Below, one piece after another: positions 23,923 through 32,748 of a stretch of 64,000 nt of DNA. The notes beneath the pieces were generated by a model, which saw only the letters and a program-made list of their open reading frames with translations, had not been told where the DNA came from and ran no database searches. The position numbers and the translations under genes were made by a program. How positions within the stretch are numbered: the first letter of the stretch is position 1; each line of letters starts with the position of its first letter. The DNA comes from Gammaproteobacteria bacterium MOLA455 (lineage in GTDB: Bacteria > Pseudomonadota > Gammaproteobacteria > Pseudomonadales > Porticoccaceae): assembly GCA_000511875.1 (NCBI GenBank), contig AZIN01000003.1:211034-275033 (forward strand). The letters are read 5' to 3'.

Positions 23923-26486
23923 CTAAACGCGCCTCTGTTCATCAGTCCTGCTATCACTGCGGCCTTGATGTGCCGCTAAATAGTGATTTCAGTCTGAACA
24001 TAGAGGGCATCCGTCGCGCCATGTGTTGCCCTGGCTGTGCTGCAGTCGCCGGGACTATTTTTGGAAATGGCCTACAAAGCTTCTATACATTTCGCTCAGC
24101 ACCCAGTGCTCAGGGTGTAGCCAATAGCGGCCTCGACGTTGAAGAAAATCCCTATGCAGATTGGGATCTAATCGACATCCAGTCTGACTATATTAGTCAC
24201 ACAGATCAGGGACTGCAGAGTATTAGACTCTATATAGGCAATATTACCTGCGCCGCCTGCACCTGGCTGATCGAACAGCATCTGGGAAAATTACCCGGCA
24301 TAGATCGTGTCGCCATCAACGGCACTACTCGGCGAGGTGAAATTACCTGGATGGCAGAGAGCATTAGTCTCAGCGAAATTCTTCGCGCCATTAAGCAGAT
24401 TGGCTATGAGCCCAGCCCCATAGACCACGACAGCAAGCTCTCCGCAACAACCGACGAATCTCGTCAGCTGTTGCTGCGGCTTGGGGTAGCGGGCCTGGCC
24501 ATGATGCAGACAGGCATGGTGGCGATTGCGCTCTACGCCGGGTCATTTCAGGGGATGCAGGCGGAGTGGCAAACTCTGCTGCGATTCATCAGCCTGTTAT
24601 TTGTCACCCCAGTGGTGTTCTATTCGGCCCAGCCATTTTTTACCAGCGCCTGGCGCAGTTTGAAAATAGGTCATCTAGTGATGGATGTACCCGTAGCCCT
24701 TGCCATAACTCTGGCCTACAGCGCCAGTCTGTGGGCAACCTTGCGCGGTGGTGGCGAAGTCTATTTCGATTCGATCACCATGTTCAGTTTCTTTTTATTG
24801 CTCGGCCGGTTTGCTGAGCAGCGTATTCGCGATAAAAATTTACTGCTATTAAATCGTGGCACAGAGCGACCGCCAGTGGTGACCCAAGTTTTTCCCGCAG
24901 ACAGCGCCCAGGTGGCTAAGGCTGACAAACAGGTACCGATTAAAAGTCTCTCGGTGGGTGATTTTATTCGCGTCGATGCCGGGCAAATTATTCCCTGCGA
25001 TGGACTGATTGAAGAGGGTGCAAGTCAGATTAGCGAGGCGCTTCTCACCGGTGAATCGCAGCCCCAGAGCAAACAGGCTGGGCAGCCTGTCTATGGGGGA
25101 ACTGTCAATGGTGCCAACCCACTGCGGATAAAAGTCAGCGCCATCGGTGAGGCTAGCTGTCTTGCCTCCATTGTGAAGCTCGCCGAAAGAGCAGCCCTGG
25201 ATAAACCTCAGTGGGCAATGGTGGCAGACCGATTAGCCAGTTATTTTATTGCCCTGCTGCTGTTAATCGCGGGGGCAGTGGCGACCTATTGGTGGTTCCA
25301 TGAGCCTCAGCGAGCACTGTGGATTACCCTCTCGGTACTGGTGGTTACCTGCCCCTGCGCTCTGTCATTGGCTACCCCCACGGCACTCACTGTGGCGAGC
25401 AATATCTTACGTGCCAGAGGGTTTTTAATTAATCGCATGCATGTATTGGAAACCTTGGCGAGCGTTGATCAGGTGGTATTTGATAAGACTGGCACACTAA
25501 CCGAGGGAAGGTTAAAGCTGGTATCTGTGAATGTCAGTCCCACAGCTGATGAGATCCCCGAACAGCAAATGGTTGCCTGGGCAGGCTCACTGGAGCGCGG
25601 TAGTCAGCATCCTATTGCCATTACTCTGTTGAATCATCCAGACCTAGACCTAGACCTAGCATCGGCGGTTACAGAGCAGGACTTTGTGATTGGCTCTGGT
25701 GTCAGCGGCAAGATAGACACTGAGATATTTTATTTCGGCAGACCTGCTTGGGTACGTGAGATAGCTGGGCTCTGTGATATGCCCGATATGTCTGGGATCT
25801 GTTTAAAGGACGCTCAGAGTAAGAGTAACAATCGGGCTGAGAGCCAGTCTATAGACGTCGCCTTAGCGCGCAATGGTGAATGGCTCGCGACTCTGTCTTT
25901 TTCCGACCAGCTGCGCCCAACGGCAGTGGCCGCGGTTAACCAGTTACGCCAGCGCGGCCTTAAAGTGTCGCTGCTATCTGGTGATCCATCCCCAGGAGCG
26001 GCGCAGATTCTTAAGCCCCTAGCACTTAATGACTGCCAGCTTTCACTGCAGCCCCAGCAAAAACTCGCCTCTATTCGAAAACTGCAACAGTCCGGCACGA
26101 AAGTACTTATGGTCGGCGATGGGATTAATGATGTGCCCGTTCTGCAGGCCGCAGATGTCTCTGTAGCCCTAGGTCAGGCCAGCGACCTATCGCAGATTCA
26201 TGCTGACGTAACTCTGCTCAGTGGCGACCTCAGGGCGCTGCCAGAGGCCATAGTTACGGCAACTCAAACTCGGCGCATTATTAAGCAAAATATTATCTGG
26301 GCCATCGCCTATAACCTCGTGGCACTGCCTCTGGCAGCGGCGGGTTATGTGGCGCCCTGGGCTGCGGCTATTGGTATGTCCGCCAGCTCGCTGTTGGTGA
26401 TGCTCAATGCGCTGCGGCTGGCCAGAGGCGCTAAGTGCTCAGGATGGATGGCTGCTAATGGAAAGCCTGTAATGGAAAGCCTGTAA
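23919..26486 (+). CDS. ccoI: Copper-exporting P-type ATPase for cbb3 oxidase assembly
   Basis: CcoI/FixI moves copper to the periplasmic side for oxidase metallation. The order is an N-terminal zinc-ribbon-like region (CYHCGLDVP, CCPGC), a heavy-metal-binding domain (CAACTW, Cys111 and Cys114), membrane helices, the actuator loop (TGESQPQ), the CPC metal site (TCPCALSLATPTAL), the phosphorylation motif DKTGTLTEG, an HP motif (SQHPIA) and the hinge GDGINDVPVLQAADV. A DLDLDL triplet (18 bp of GACCTA repeats) sits near residue 578. The gene ends inside a 14-bp tandem triplication shared with the ccoS start. Confidence 0.96.
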   Translation: MTKRASVHQSCYHCGLDVPLNSDFSLNIEGIRRAMCCPGCAAVAGTIFGNGLQSFYTFRSAPSAQGVANSGLDVEENPYADWDLIDIQSDYISHTDQGLQSIRLYIGNITCAACTWLIEQHLGKLPGIDRVAINGTTRRGEITWMAESISLSEILRAIKQIGYEPSPIDHDSKLSATTDESRQLLLRLGVAGLAMMQTGMVAIALYAGSFQGMQAEWQTLLRFISLLFVTPVVFYSAQPFFTSAWRSLKIGHLVMDVPVALAITLAYSASLWATLRGGGEVYFDSITMFSFFLLLGRFAEQRIRDKNLLLLNRGTERPPVVTQVFPADSAQVAKADKQVPIKSLSVGDFIRVDAGQIIPCDGLIEEGASQISEALLTGESQPQSKQAGQPVYGGTVNGANPLRIKVSAIGEASCLASIVKLAERAALDKPQWAMVADRLASYFIALLLLIAGAVATYWWFHEPQRALWITLSVLVVTCPCALSLATPTALTVASNILRARGFLINRMHVLETLASVDQVVFDKTGTLTEGRLKLVSVNVSPTADEIPEQQMVAWAGSLERGSQHPIAITLLNHPDLDLDLASAVTEQDFVIGSGVSGKIDTEIFYFGRPAWVREIAGLCDMPDMSGICLKDAQSKSNNRAESQSIDVALARNGEWLATLSFSDQLRPTAVAAVNQLRQRGLKVSLLSGDPSPGAAQILKPLALNDCQLSLQPQQKLASIRKLQQSGTKVLMVGDGINDVPVLQAADVSVALGQASDLSQIHADVTLLSGDLRALPEAIVTATQTRRIIKQNIIWAIAYNLVALPLAAAGYVAPWAAAIGMSASSLLVMLNALRLARGAKCSGWMAANGKPVMESL

Positions 26487-26498
26487 TGGAAAGCCTGT
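26457..26498 (+). repeat. Three exact 14-bp units at the ccoI/ccoS junction
   Basis: AATGGAAAGCCTGT is present three times without gaps (26457-26470, 26471-26484, 26485-26498). The ccoI TAA and the ccoS ATG overlap as TAATG at the unit 2/3 junction. Because 14 is not a multiple of three, each unit shifts frame, and the previous junction also holds a TAATG in another frame. Confidence 0.97.
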
Positions 26499-26692
26499 AT
26501 CTGCTAATTCCCATCTCCGTGATCTTTATTGTTATCGCCATAAGACTGTTTTTTTGGGCGGTGAATTCCGGTCAGTACGACGATCTCGACAGTGAAGGCG
26601 AGCGCATCTTATTTGATCAGGCGTCTTCTGTGGATGAACTAGAACAATTAGAGACGCTAGACAAAAAAGAGCAGCTGGACAAACCCCAATGA
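26486..26692 (+). CDS. ccoS: cbb3 oxidase maturation protein
   Basis: A small membrane protein needed to load cofactors into the oxidase. It has the typical N-terminal helix (LYLLIPISVIFIVIAIRLFFWAVNSGQYDDLDSEGERILFD) and a charged tail of LEQLETLDKKEQLDK character. It shares one base with ccoI and four bases with the next gene, so the run is tightly coupled. Confidence 0.93.
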   Translation: MESLYLLIPISVIFIVIAIRLFFWAVNSGQYDDLDSEGERILFDQASSVDELEQLETLDKKEQLDKPQ

Positions 26693-27366
26693 CTCTCGAT
26701 TACGCGCTGCTCAGCACGCTATTTATTGTTGGTCTGATCGGCTCCGGCCACTGCATTGGCATGTGTGGCGGCATAGTTGCGGCACTGGGTAGCAACAAAC
26801 CTAGCTTGGCATTATTGCTCGGCTACAACATTGGCCGGCTACTCAGTTACAGCCTGGCAGGGGCCATTGCGGCTGGCCTAGTGGTGGGTCTGGCGGGGGA
26901 GCGCTATCAAATGCTGATCCCGCTATTGAGAACCCTGGCCGGGGTCATGATTGTATTGATGGGCCTCTATATAGCCGGTTGGTGGCGAGTACTGACGCGC
27001 CTTGAACAGCTCGGGCAAATTGTCTGGCGGCAGATTCAACCGCTGATCCAGCGCCTTGGCCAACCGAACAACGCTGCGCAGTCTGTGGCCGCCGGTATGC
27101 TCTGGGGCTGGCTGCCTTGCGGTTTGGTTTACAGCGCCCTGAGTCAGGCGTTACTGAGTAACTCTGCCGCTATGGGTGCACTGGCAATGTTGGCTTTTGG
27201 TCTCGGCACTCTGCCAGCAATGTTGGCCGCCGGTTGGTTTTCTAGTCAGTTGGCGCGCTGGTTACAGTCCCCAGCCCTGCGCAAAGTCATGGGCCTCGGC
27301 TTAATTTTTATGGGACTGCTGATGATTTGGCAGATACAGCATTCGACAGGGCATGGGCACCACTGA
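26689..27366 (+). CDS. SafE/UreH-like membrane protein linked to cytochrome oxidase assembly
   Basis: A 225-residue integral membrane protein of the sulphite exporter TauE/SafE-like (UreH_2) group, routinely found after ccoS. The N-terminal GSGHCIGMCGGIVAAL motif with paired cysteines and the second-half GMLWGWLPCGLVYSAL repeat show the inverted-repeat topology shared with DsbD/CcdA. Transport of copper or reducing equivalents is plausible but not shown. It ends with His-rich STGHGHH. Confidence 0.88.
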   Translation: MTLDYALLSTLFIVGLIGSGHCIGMCGGIVAALGSNKPSLALLLGYNIGRLLSYSLAGAIAAGLVVGLAGERYQMLIPLLRTLAGVMIVLMGLYIAGWWRVLTRLEQLGQIVWRQIQPLIQRLGQPNNAAQSVAAGMLWGWLPCGLVYSALSQALLSNSAAMGALAMLAFGLGTLPAMLAAGWFSSQLARWLQSPALRKVMGLGLIFMGLLMIWQIQHSTGHGHH

Positions 27367-27400
27367 TGCGGCATTAAAGCGTTAAGGGTAAAGAGCAGCT

Positions 27401-27414
27401 TTGATATTGATCAT
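27401..27414 (+). promoter_or_regulatory. Near-perfect FNR/Anr box upstream of the Yip1-like gene
   Basis: TTGATATTGATCAT matches TTGAT-N4-ATCAA except for the last base. It is about 105 bases before the GTG start of the next gene, suggesting the Yip1-like gene shares oxygen control with the cco operon. Confidence 0.6.
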
Positions 27415-27518
27415 TGTTACTGAGAAGTGGGAGTTGATTAAATACTCAGAGTGTTTTTTTACACATTTTTCTATAGCGATATAAATACTAAAACATAGAC
27501 ATTAAGAGGTACAAAAAG

Positions 27519-28115
27519 GTGAAAGAACTCATTGGAATGCTTTTCAGACCCCAAGCCACATGGTCTGCTATGGCACAGGAATCAGATTCGAAGATCAAAT
27601 CGCGGCTCTTGCTAATACTGCTGATGGCCGCGATTCCCCCTCTCGGTTTTTACTACGGCACTACCCAGATTGGTTGGCACAGTGGTGGTCAGCTGACAAA
27701 AATTTCCGAGGCCAGCGCCATACCCTTAATGGTGCTGTTTTATTTAGCGCTGGTGGCCTCGGTGGTGGTGATTGGATTGATGACCCATTGGATGTCGAAA
27801 ACCTACAACGCTCAGTCATTCCCGATTAAAGGCATGGTGCTTATCGGCATGGCCAACACACCGATTTTTCTTGCTGGATTATTAGCCTTTTATCCCGTCT
27901 GGTGGTTTGACATTTTTATCGCCACCGCCGCCTGTTGCTACACCATTCGCCTGCTCTATTTGGGGGTGCCAAAATTGATGAAGGTCCCAGAGGATCTCGG
28001 TATGCTCTATGCCAGCGCACTGTTTGCCGTGGCCCTGGTGTATGCGGTGGTAGTCTTAGGCGCCACGGTTATTCTCTGGGAATATGTCGCCGCGCCAGTA
28101 TTTGTTGATGGCTGA
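27519..28115 (+). CDS. Yip1 family inner-membrane protein
   Basis: A 198-residue protein with five or six hydrophobic helices and the Yip1 pattern: an N-terminal LIGMLFRPQATWSAMAQES segment, then helices including PLMVLFYLALVASVVVIGLM. The start is GTG 27519, with AAGAGGT nine bases upstream. Its role is unknown; the FNR-like box and its position after the cco block hint at low-oxygen conditions. Confidence 0.8.
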   Translation: MKELIGMLFRPQATWSAMAQESDSKIKSRLLLILLMAAIPPLGFYYGTTQIGWHSGGQLTKISEASAIPLMVLFYLALVASVVVIGLMTHWMSKTYNAQSFPIKGMVLIGMANTPIFLAGLLAFYPVWWFDIFIATAACCYTIRLLYLGVPKLMKVPEDLGMLYASALFAVALVYAVVVLGATVILWEYVAAPVFVDG

Positions 28116-28139
28116 GACGAGAACTTAGAGAGTTAATAA

Positions 28140-28991
28140 TCAGCTGCGCATGTGCACATCCATCTGAGGGAAGGGGATCTCAATGTTCGCTGCTCTAAGA
28201 TTGTTGTAAATCGCGGTTAAGTATTGCGACTTTACCCAGCCAGGGCGCTTGACCCACTCGCCCTGGGCCCAGATCGTCAGAATGCATTCAACTCCTGAAG
28301 CACCCAGTTCGGTGACCAGCACATCGGGCATAATATTTTCCCGCTTTAAGGTGATGGGCACTTCCTCGGCGGCTTTTAAACCCGCTTCACGGACCCTTTT
28401 CAAATCACTGCCATAGGCGACACTAAAGTTAATTGAAAAGCGGCGGATGTCATCGTTCAAGGTCCAGTTATTCACCTGGCTGCTAATAAAATCTGCATTG
28501 GGCACAATGATGTCGGCATTATCCAGTGTGCGCAGAAGGGTGCTGCGAATATTAATCTCCCGCACCTCTCCCAGCAGACCGTCCGCCAATTCGACAAAAT
28601 CGCCAATCCGCAGAGACTTCTCAAACAGAATAATAATGCCACAGACAAAGTTGTTAACAATCGACTGCAAACCAAAACCTATGCCTACACCTAGGGCACC
28701 AGCTACCAGCATCAGGTTATTAAAGCTGACCCCAAGCGCGGATAGGGCGAGTATTAAACCTACACCATAGACAATATATTTCAGCACCCGCTGAATGATA
28801 TAGACGTTCTGGTCATGGGCTCCACTGCGCTTAGCGGCCGCCGCTGAGGCTCTGGACAGGCCGCGTTGAACAATGGCACTGATAATTAAAATACCGATCG
28901 CCGAGGCGACACCGGCTATGCGTAATGTGTAGTCACCCAATACCAGAATTGGTAGTGACAACCAGTTTTGTAATTGTTCTATCACAGCCAT
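28140..28991 (-). CDS. MscS-family mechanosensitive channel
   Basis: Small-conductance mechanosensitive channel that vents solutes on osmotic downshock. The pore-lining helix and beta domain are clear: SFNNLMLVAGALGVGIGFGLQSIVNNFVCGIIILFEKSLRIGDFVEL, then REINIRSTLLRTLDNADIIVPNADFIS. With 283 residues and three or four N-terminal helices it is the basic MscS size. It overlaps the corA-like gene by ten bases and is transcribed after it. Confidence 0.93.
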   Translation of the reverse strand: MAVIEQLQNWLSLPILVLGDYTLRIAGVASAIGILIISAIVQRGLSRASAAAAKRSGAHDQNVYIIQRVLKYIVYGVGLILALSALGVSFNNLMLVAGALGVGIGFGLQSIVNNFVCGIIILFEKSLRIGDFVELADGLLGEVREINIRSTLLRTLDNADIIVPNADFISSQVNNWTLNDDIRRFSINFSVAYGSDLKRVREAGLKAAEEVPITLKRENIMPDVLVTELGASGVECILTIWAQGEWVKRPGWVKSQYLTAIYNNLRAANIEIPFPQMDVHMRS

Positions 28992-29944
28992 TTATTCCTT
29001 TTAAAAAGTGCCACCAACGCAACTGCGATGAAGGCCATAAAACCGACCAGGAAAAAGTACCCATTAGGATGATGTAGCTCCGGTATATAGTCGAAATTCA
29101 TACCGTAAAGACCAGCCAAAAAACCCAAGGGCACAAAGATAGCGGTCACCACTGTTAGGATACGCATTGTTTCATTGAGCTGGTGGGAGGTCAGTGAAAT
29201 ATGGCCGTCGATCAAATCGCCGGCCAAATCGTAATAGAGCGCGGACAGTGAATTGAGGCGCTCAAATTTTTCATAGACATCAGTTGCCGAGTGAATGACA
29301 TCAACCTGGTCGCTATGTTCCTGTTTCAGGTGTGTCAGCAATGCCAAATACACGCGATCATGATAGCTGTGCAGGCGCTTTAGTTTGCGCAGCCAAGTCT
29401 TGCAGCTAATCAACTCGCGCAGCACAGTATCGCCCTGAGTTGCGAGCAGCGTATCTTCGTACTCGGAGAGCGCCGGTTCAAAATCTAACAGCAAATCTAT
29501 ATACGCCAAAGCCATAGAGTTTGTCACTGAGGCGAATAACACCATCGGCCCCCGAGCCATCAGCGCCGCCAGTTTAGGGTTTTTCAGCCAGCTACTAATG
29601 GCCGGCGAAGGTTTGTCATGGCGGGTAATTAAAAAATTATTGCCAACAAAGCCAGCCACCTGGAGAGTCTGGAACGCCAGGCCCTCATGTTCGGCAACAA
29701 GCTCGCGCAACAACACAAATGACTGCTCGCTAAAGTGCTCAATTTTTGGCGGGTGGCGTGGACGTCGCGCATCCTGAATACACAGTGGATGACAATCAAA
29801 CTGCTCAAAGATAAGTTGTTCAGATTCAGCCGACTCCTGCTCGATATCAATCCATAGCATGCTGTTATCCGCCAGTGGCTGCTGTATCAGCTCTGGACCA
29901 CCGTGTTTATAGTTTGCACCGTCGTATAGGCAGACATTAATCAT
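28982..29944 (-). CDS. CorA-family divalent metal channel
   Basis: CorA/ZntB-type magnesium or zinc channel with two C-terminal membrane helices joined by the family GMN loop (GLYGMNFDYIPELHHPNGYFF, where the usual MPE becomes IPE). A long cytoplasmic alpha/beta and helical domain precedes it (320 residues). The ion cannot be assigned from sequence alone. ATG 29944 starts the MINVCLYDG N-terminus. Confidence 0.9.
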   Translation of the reverse strand: MINVCLYDGANYKHGGPELIQQPLADNSMLWIDIEQESAESEQLIFEQFDCHPLCIQDARRPRHPPKIEHFSEQSFVLLRELVAEHEGLAFQTLQVAGFVGNNFLITRHDKPSPAISSWLKNPKLAALMARGPMVLFASVTNSMALAYIDLLLDFEPALSEYEDTLLATQGDTVLRELISCKTWLRKLKRLHSYHDRVYLALLTHLKQEHSDQVDVIHSATDVYEKFERLNSLSALYYDLAGDLIDGHISLTSHQLNETMRILTVVTAIFVPLGFLAGLYGMNFDYIPELHHPNGYFFLVGFMAFIAVALVALFKRNKWL

Positions 29945-30055
29945 TAGATAACCCTATTTTTTAGGGGGTAAGTATAGGGCAGGTTAGTGAAAAGATAATA
30001 GATTAACTTTGCGCAACTGGATTCGTCGTCGCGGCCCTCTGATCGCTGAATTTTC

Positions 30056-30080
30056 GACTAGGCTAATAGCAACAGGCCCC
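30056..30080 (+). promoter_or_regulatory. Promoter element shared by the two cbpA copies (copy 1)
   Basis: The 25 bases beginning GACTAGGCTAATAG match 31478-31502 at about 20 positions. They start 71 bases before the cbpA ATG, against 72 bases in the second copy. CTAGGCTAA resembles a sigma-S -10 element, which would fit the RpoS control known for cbpA in E. coli; this is an inference. Confidence 0.5.
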
Positions 30081-30126
30081 GTATTGCGCAATCTATAACA
30101 TAGGATTAAACCATCAAGGACCGACT

Positions 30127-31095
30127 ATGGATTTTCAGGACTACTACAAAATACTCTCGGTGGCCCCAGACGCGGACAGCAAAACCATTAAAACAGCCTA
30201 TCGCAAACTGGCTAGAAAATATCACCCAGATGTCAGTGAGCACCGCGAGGCAGAAGAGAAATTCAAACAGATCTCGGAAGCCTACGAGGTGTTAAAAGAC
30301 CCGCAAAAGCGCGCTCAATACGATGAGCTACGTGAGTATGGCGCGCAGTCTCAGGGCGCTTCAGGAGGGCAGCAGTATTCCCAGCAAACTCACTATCAGG
30401 GGGATTTTTCCGATTTCTTTTCGTCTATTTTTGGTGGGGCTCATCAATCGGGACAGGGAGCTGGTGCTAAGGATTTTTCACGGCAGGGTTTTTCTGATCA
30501 AGGCTTTTCCAATAAGGGTTTTGGCGCCAAAGGCCAAGATATTGAAACCGATATGCCGATCTTTCTCGAAGATACATTGACCACCACATCGAAATCGATC
30601 TCCTATAGCCTCCCCCATCGCGACGCCCATGGGCAAGTTAGCCACGTGAATAAAACCCTCAATGTAAAAATTCCCGCTGGCGTCGCCGACGGCGAGCGCA
30701 TTCGCCTCAAGGGGCAGGGCGGTCAGGGGCTCGGTGATGCGCCCTCAGGGGATCTCTATCTGCGTATTCGCCTGGTACCGCATCCACTGTTCGACATCGA
30801 AGCCCACAACCTGATTCTCACCGTACCCATTGCCCCCTGGGAGGCCGCTCTGGGCACCAGCCTTGAAGCTCCGACTCTATCGGGCAAGATCAAATTGACT
30901 ATCCCCGCCAACAGTCAGACCGGCCAACGCCTGAGAATTAGAGGGAAGGGCCTGGTGCGCAAGCAGGGTCATGGCGACCTCTACGCAGTACTAAAAGTGG
31001 TAATGCCTGAGTCAGTGTCCGAGGAAAGCAAACGGCACTGGCAGCAGCTGGCCGATGCCGCCGTCTTTGATCCAAGAGCGGAATGGAGGAAATAA
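30127..31095 (+). CDS. cbpA: Curved-DNA-binding DnaJ-type co-chaperone
   Basis: DnaJ-class protein with an N-terminal J domain (residues 1-70, YHPDVSEH with the HPD motif), a Gly/Gln-rich linker, and two C-terminal substrate-binding domains ([67 protein letters not shown]). There is no zinc finger, as expected for CbpA. In E. coli CbpA binds curved DNA and works with DnaK, and is restrained by CbpM, encoded next here. The linker has three short repeats ([15 protein letters not shown]). Confidence 0.95.
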   Translation: MDFQDYYKILSVAPDADSKTIKTAYRKLARKYHPDVSEHREAEEKFKQISEAYEVLKDPQKRAQYDELREYGAQSQGASGGQQYSQQTHYQGDFSDFFSSIFGGAHQSGQGAGAKDFSRQGFSDQGFSNKGFGAKGQDIETDMPIFLEDTLTTTSKSISYSLPHRDAHGQVSHVNKTLNVKIPAGVADGERIRLKGQGGQGLGDAPSGDLYLRIRLVPHPLFDIEAHNLILTVPIAPWEAALGTSLEAPTLSGKIKLTIPANSQTGQRLRIRGKGLVRKQGHGDLYAVLKVVMPESVSEESKRHWQQLADAAVFDPRAEWRK

Positions 31096-31097
31096 AT

Positions 31098-31400
31098 ATG
31101 GACCCTAACGCCCAATATTTAACTTTCGACGAGATATGTTATGCCACCCAGAGCCCTTCACAGATGATTGTTGAAATCGTCAATCAGGGCATAGTCGAAC
31201 CTGAAGGTTCTGGCCCGGAAACCTGGGTGTTTACTACGCAAATGATCAGTGTGACAAAGCGTGCCTGTCGCCTGCATCGTGATCTGGAAATCGACTGGTC
31301 GGGTATTGCGCTGGCCATCAGTTTGATCGAAGAGCTTGATCAGCTGCGCGACGAAAATCAGCGACTGCGAAAGCGACTTGAGCGTTTTTTAGATCAGTAA
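31098..31400 (+). CDS. cbpM: Chaperone modulator CbpM
   Basis: A 100-residue MerR-like HTH protein that binds and inhibits CbpA. Typical features are the LTFDEICYATQSPSQMIVEIVNQGIVEPEG N-terminus and the C-terminal LDQLRDENQRLRKRLERFL coiled coil. ATG 31098 is seven bases from GGAGGA and just past the cbpA stop; an ATG at 31083 would overlap cbpA. Confidence 0.92.
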   Translation: MDPNAQYLTFDEICYATQSPSQMIVEIVNQGIVEPEGSGPETWVFTTQMISVTKRACRLHRDLEIDWSGIALAISLIEELDQLRDENQRLRKRLERFLDQ

Positions 31401-31477
31401 GCCAGCACCACAATAAAAAATAGATTCACTTTATTCACTTGGCTTCCTCGCTCCAGTTATCGTGCCATCGGATTCTG

Positions 31478-31502
31478 GACTAAGCTAATAGTAATAAGCC
31501 CG
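31478..31502 (+). promoter_or_regulatory. Promoter element shared by the two cbpA copies (copy 2)
   Basis: GACTAAGCTAATAGTAATAA and the five bases after it repeat the cbpA upstream element almost at the same distance (72 bases) from the ATG. The duplication therefore took the promoter along with the gene. Confidence 0.5.
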
Positions 31503-31549
31503 CATAGATTTGCATCGACAGTATCGGCTTCAAGGACGAAGGACGGAAT

Positions 31550-32116
31550 ATGGATTTTCAGGACTACTATAAAACACTCTCGATTGCGGCTAGCGCCGAC
31601 AGTGAAACCATCAAAAATGCCTACCGCAAACTGGCTAGACAATACCACCCGGATGTCAGTGGGCACCATAAAAGCGAAGAAAAATTCAAACAGATCGCCG
31701 AAGCCTATGAGGTGTTAAGAGACCAGAGCAAACGCGCTCAATACGACCAGCTACTCAGACATCAGCAGGCCCAGAGCGGCCAGGGTCTTGATGATGTTCT
31801 CCCGGAGAATCTCTATCTCGAAGCCCACAATCTGATTATCATTGTTCTGCTTGCGCCATGGGAAGCGGCCCTGGGGACTAGTATTGAGCTGCCGACTCTG
31901 TCAGGAAAAGTAAAACTCAGGATTCCCGCCAACAGCGAAACTGGCCAGCGCCTGCGGATCAAAGGACATGGGCTGGTACACAAAGACGGCCAGGGTGATC
32001 TCTTTGCAGTACTCAAAGTGGTTCTACCCGACTCAGGCTCAGAAGGGATCAAGCGGTACTGGCAACAACAGTCCGGATCAGTCATCTTTGGTTCACGAAA
32101 GGAGTGGAGGGGATAA
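31550..32116 (+). CDS. Shortened CbpA paralogue (J domain plus last C-terminal domain)
   Basis: A 188-residue relative of the cbpA product at 30127. The J domain is intact (YHPDVSGHH, HPD kept). The Gly-rich linker and first C-terminal domain are missing: the sequence jumps from SGQGLDDVLPENLY to [51 protein letters not shown]. The reading frame is open, with a good ribosome binding site. It has no CbpM partner of its own. It could still bind DnaK through the J domain but would lack much of the client-binding region. It is a tandem duplicate with an internal, in-frame deletion. Confidence 0.85.
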   Translation: MDFQDYYKTLSIAASADSETIKNAYRKLARQYHPDVSGHHKSEEKFKQIAEAYEVLRDQSKRAQYDQLLRHQQAQSGQGLDDVLPENLYLEAHNLIIIVLLAPWEAALGTSIELPTLSGKVKLRIPANSETGQRLRIKGHGLVHKDGQGDLFAVLKVVLPDSGSEGIKRYWQQQSGSVIFGSRKEWRG

Positions 32117-32121
32117 CTCTA

Positions 32122-32244
32122 AGCCATATCCACCACGCTCATGAGCGCATCCGGGTGGCGATTATTTTCAGTGGCGGCAACGTGGATTTGGATGCACTGC
32201 CCCTGGTGAGTTATTTACTCCAGTCGGCTGATAACGCACACTGA
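32122..32244 (+). pseudogene. C-terminal remnant of a threonine dehydratase-like PLP enzyme
   Basis: Codons 32122-32241 read ...HHAHERIRVAIIFSGGNV, then [17 protein letters not shown], and stop at 32242-32244. The (I/V)-x-S-G-G-N-V-D-L ending is characteristic of the fold-type II threonine/serine dehydratase family. No start codon or upstream catalytic part is present; the cbpA-like gene ends immediately before it. It is a leftover from a rearrangement, perhaps the one that placed the second cbpA copy here. Confidence 0.6.
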
Positions 32245-32290
32245 GAAGCCTGTATATATAGCGCTAATCAATTCACCTGAGCAATCAACC

Positions 32291-32743
32291 ATGACCACAA
32301 ACAGCGACCATCGCCCACGCTTTCACCTCGCATTTCCAGTCACCGATTTAGAGGCGGCACGAAATTTTTACGCGGGTATTTTAGGCTGTAAAACCGGTCG
32401 AGAATCCGATCGCTGGATTGATTTTGATTTCTTTGGCCATCAGCTTGTGGCCCATTTGGTGGAGCCCCAAGACCATCCCTCGGTGACCACTAATGCCGTG
32501 GATGGCCACGCGGTGCCAGCGTCCCACTTTGGTGTGATTTTGAACTGGGATCAGTATCAGCAATTTGTCGTCAAGCTTGAAGAGCAGGGCGTTGAGTTTG
32601 TGATCGAACCCTATCTGCGTTTTGAAGGTCGTCAAGGTGAGCAGGCAACACTGTTTATCCGCGACCCGAGCAATAATTATTTAGAGTTTAAGGCCTTTCG
32701 CGATATAGAGATGTTGTTCGATAAAGATTTGGAAAGCTATTAA
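32291..32743 (+). CDS. VOC (glyoxalase/dioxygenase) superfamily protein
   Basis: A 150-residue vicinal oxygen chelate protein: [24 protein letters not shown] (first beta-alpha-beta module with a metal His), [28 protein letters not shown], and [15 protein letters not shown] (Glu ligand). Such proteins include lyases, dioxygenases and resistance proteins; the substrate is unknown. It is convergent with the ThDP enzyme gene, five bases apart. Confidence 0.88.
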   Translation: MTTNSDHRPRFHLAFPVTDLEAARNFYAGILGCKTGRESDRWIDFDFFGHQLVAHLVEPQDHPSVTTNAVDGHAVPASHFGVILNWDQYQQFVVKLEEQGVEFVIEPYLRFEGRQGEQATLFIRDPSNNYLEFKAFRDIEMLFDKDLESY

Positions 32744-32748
32744 ATGCC

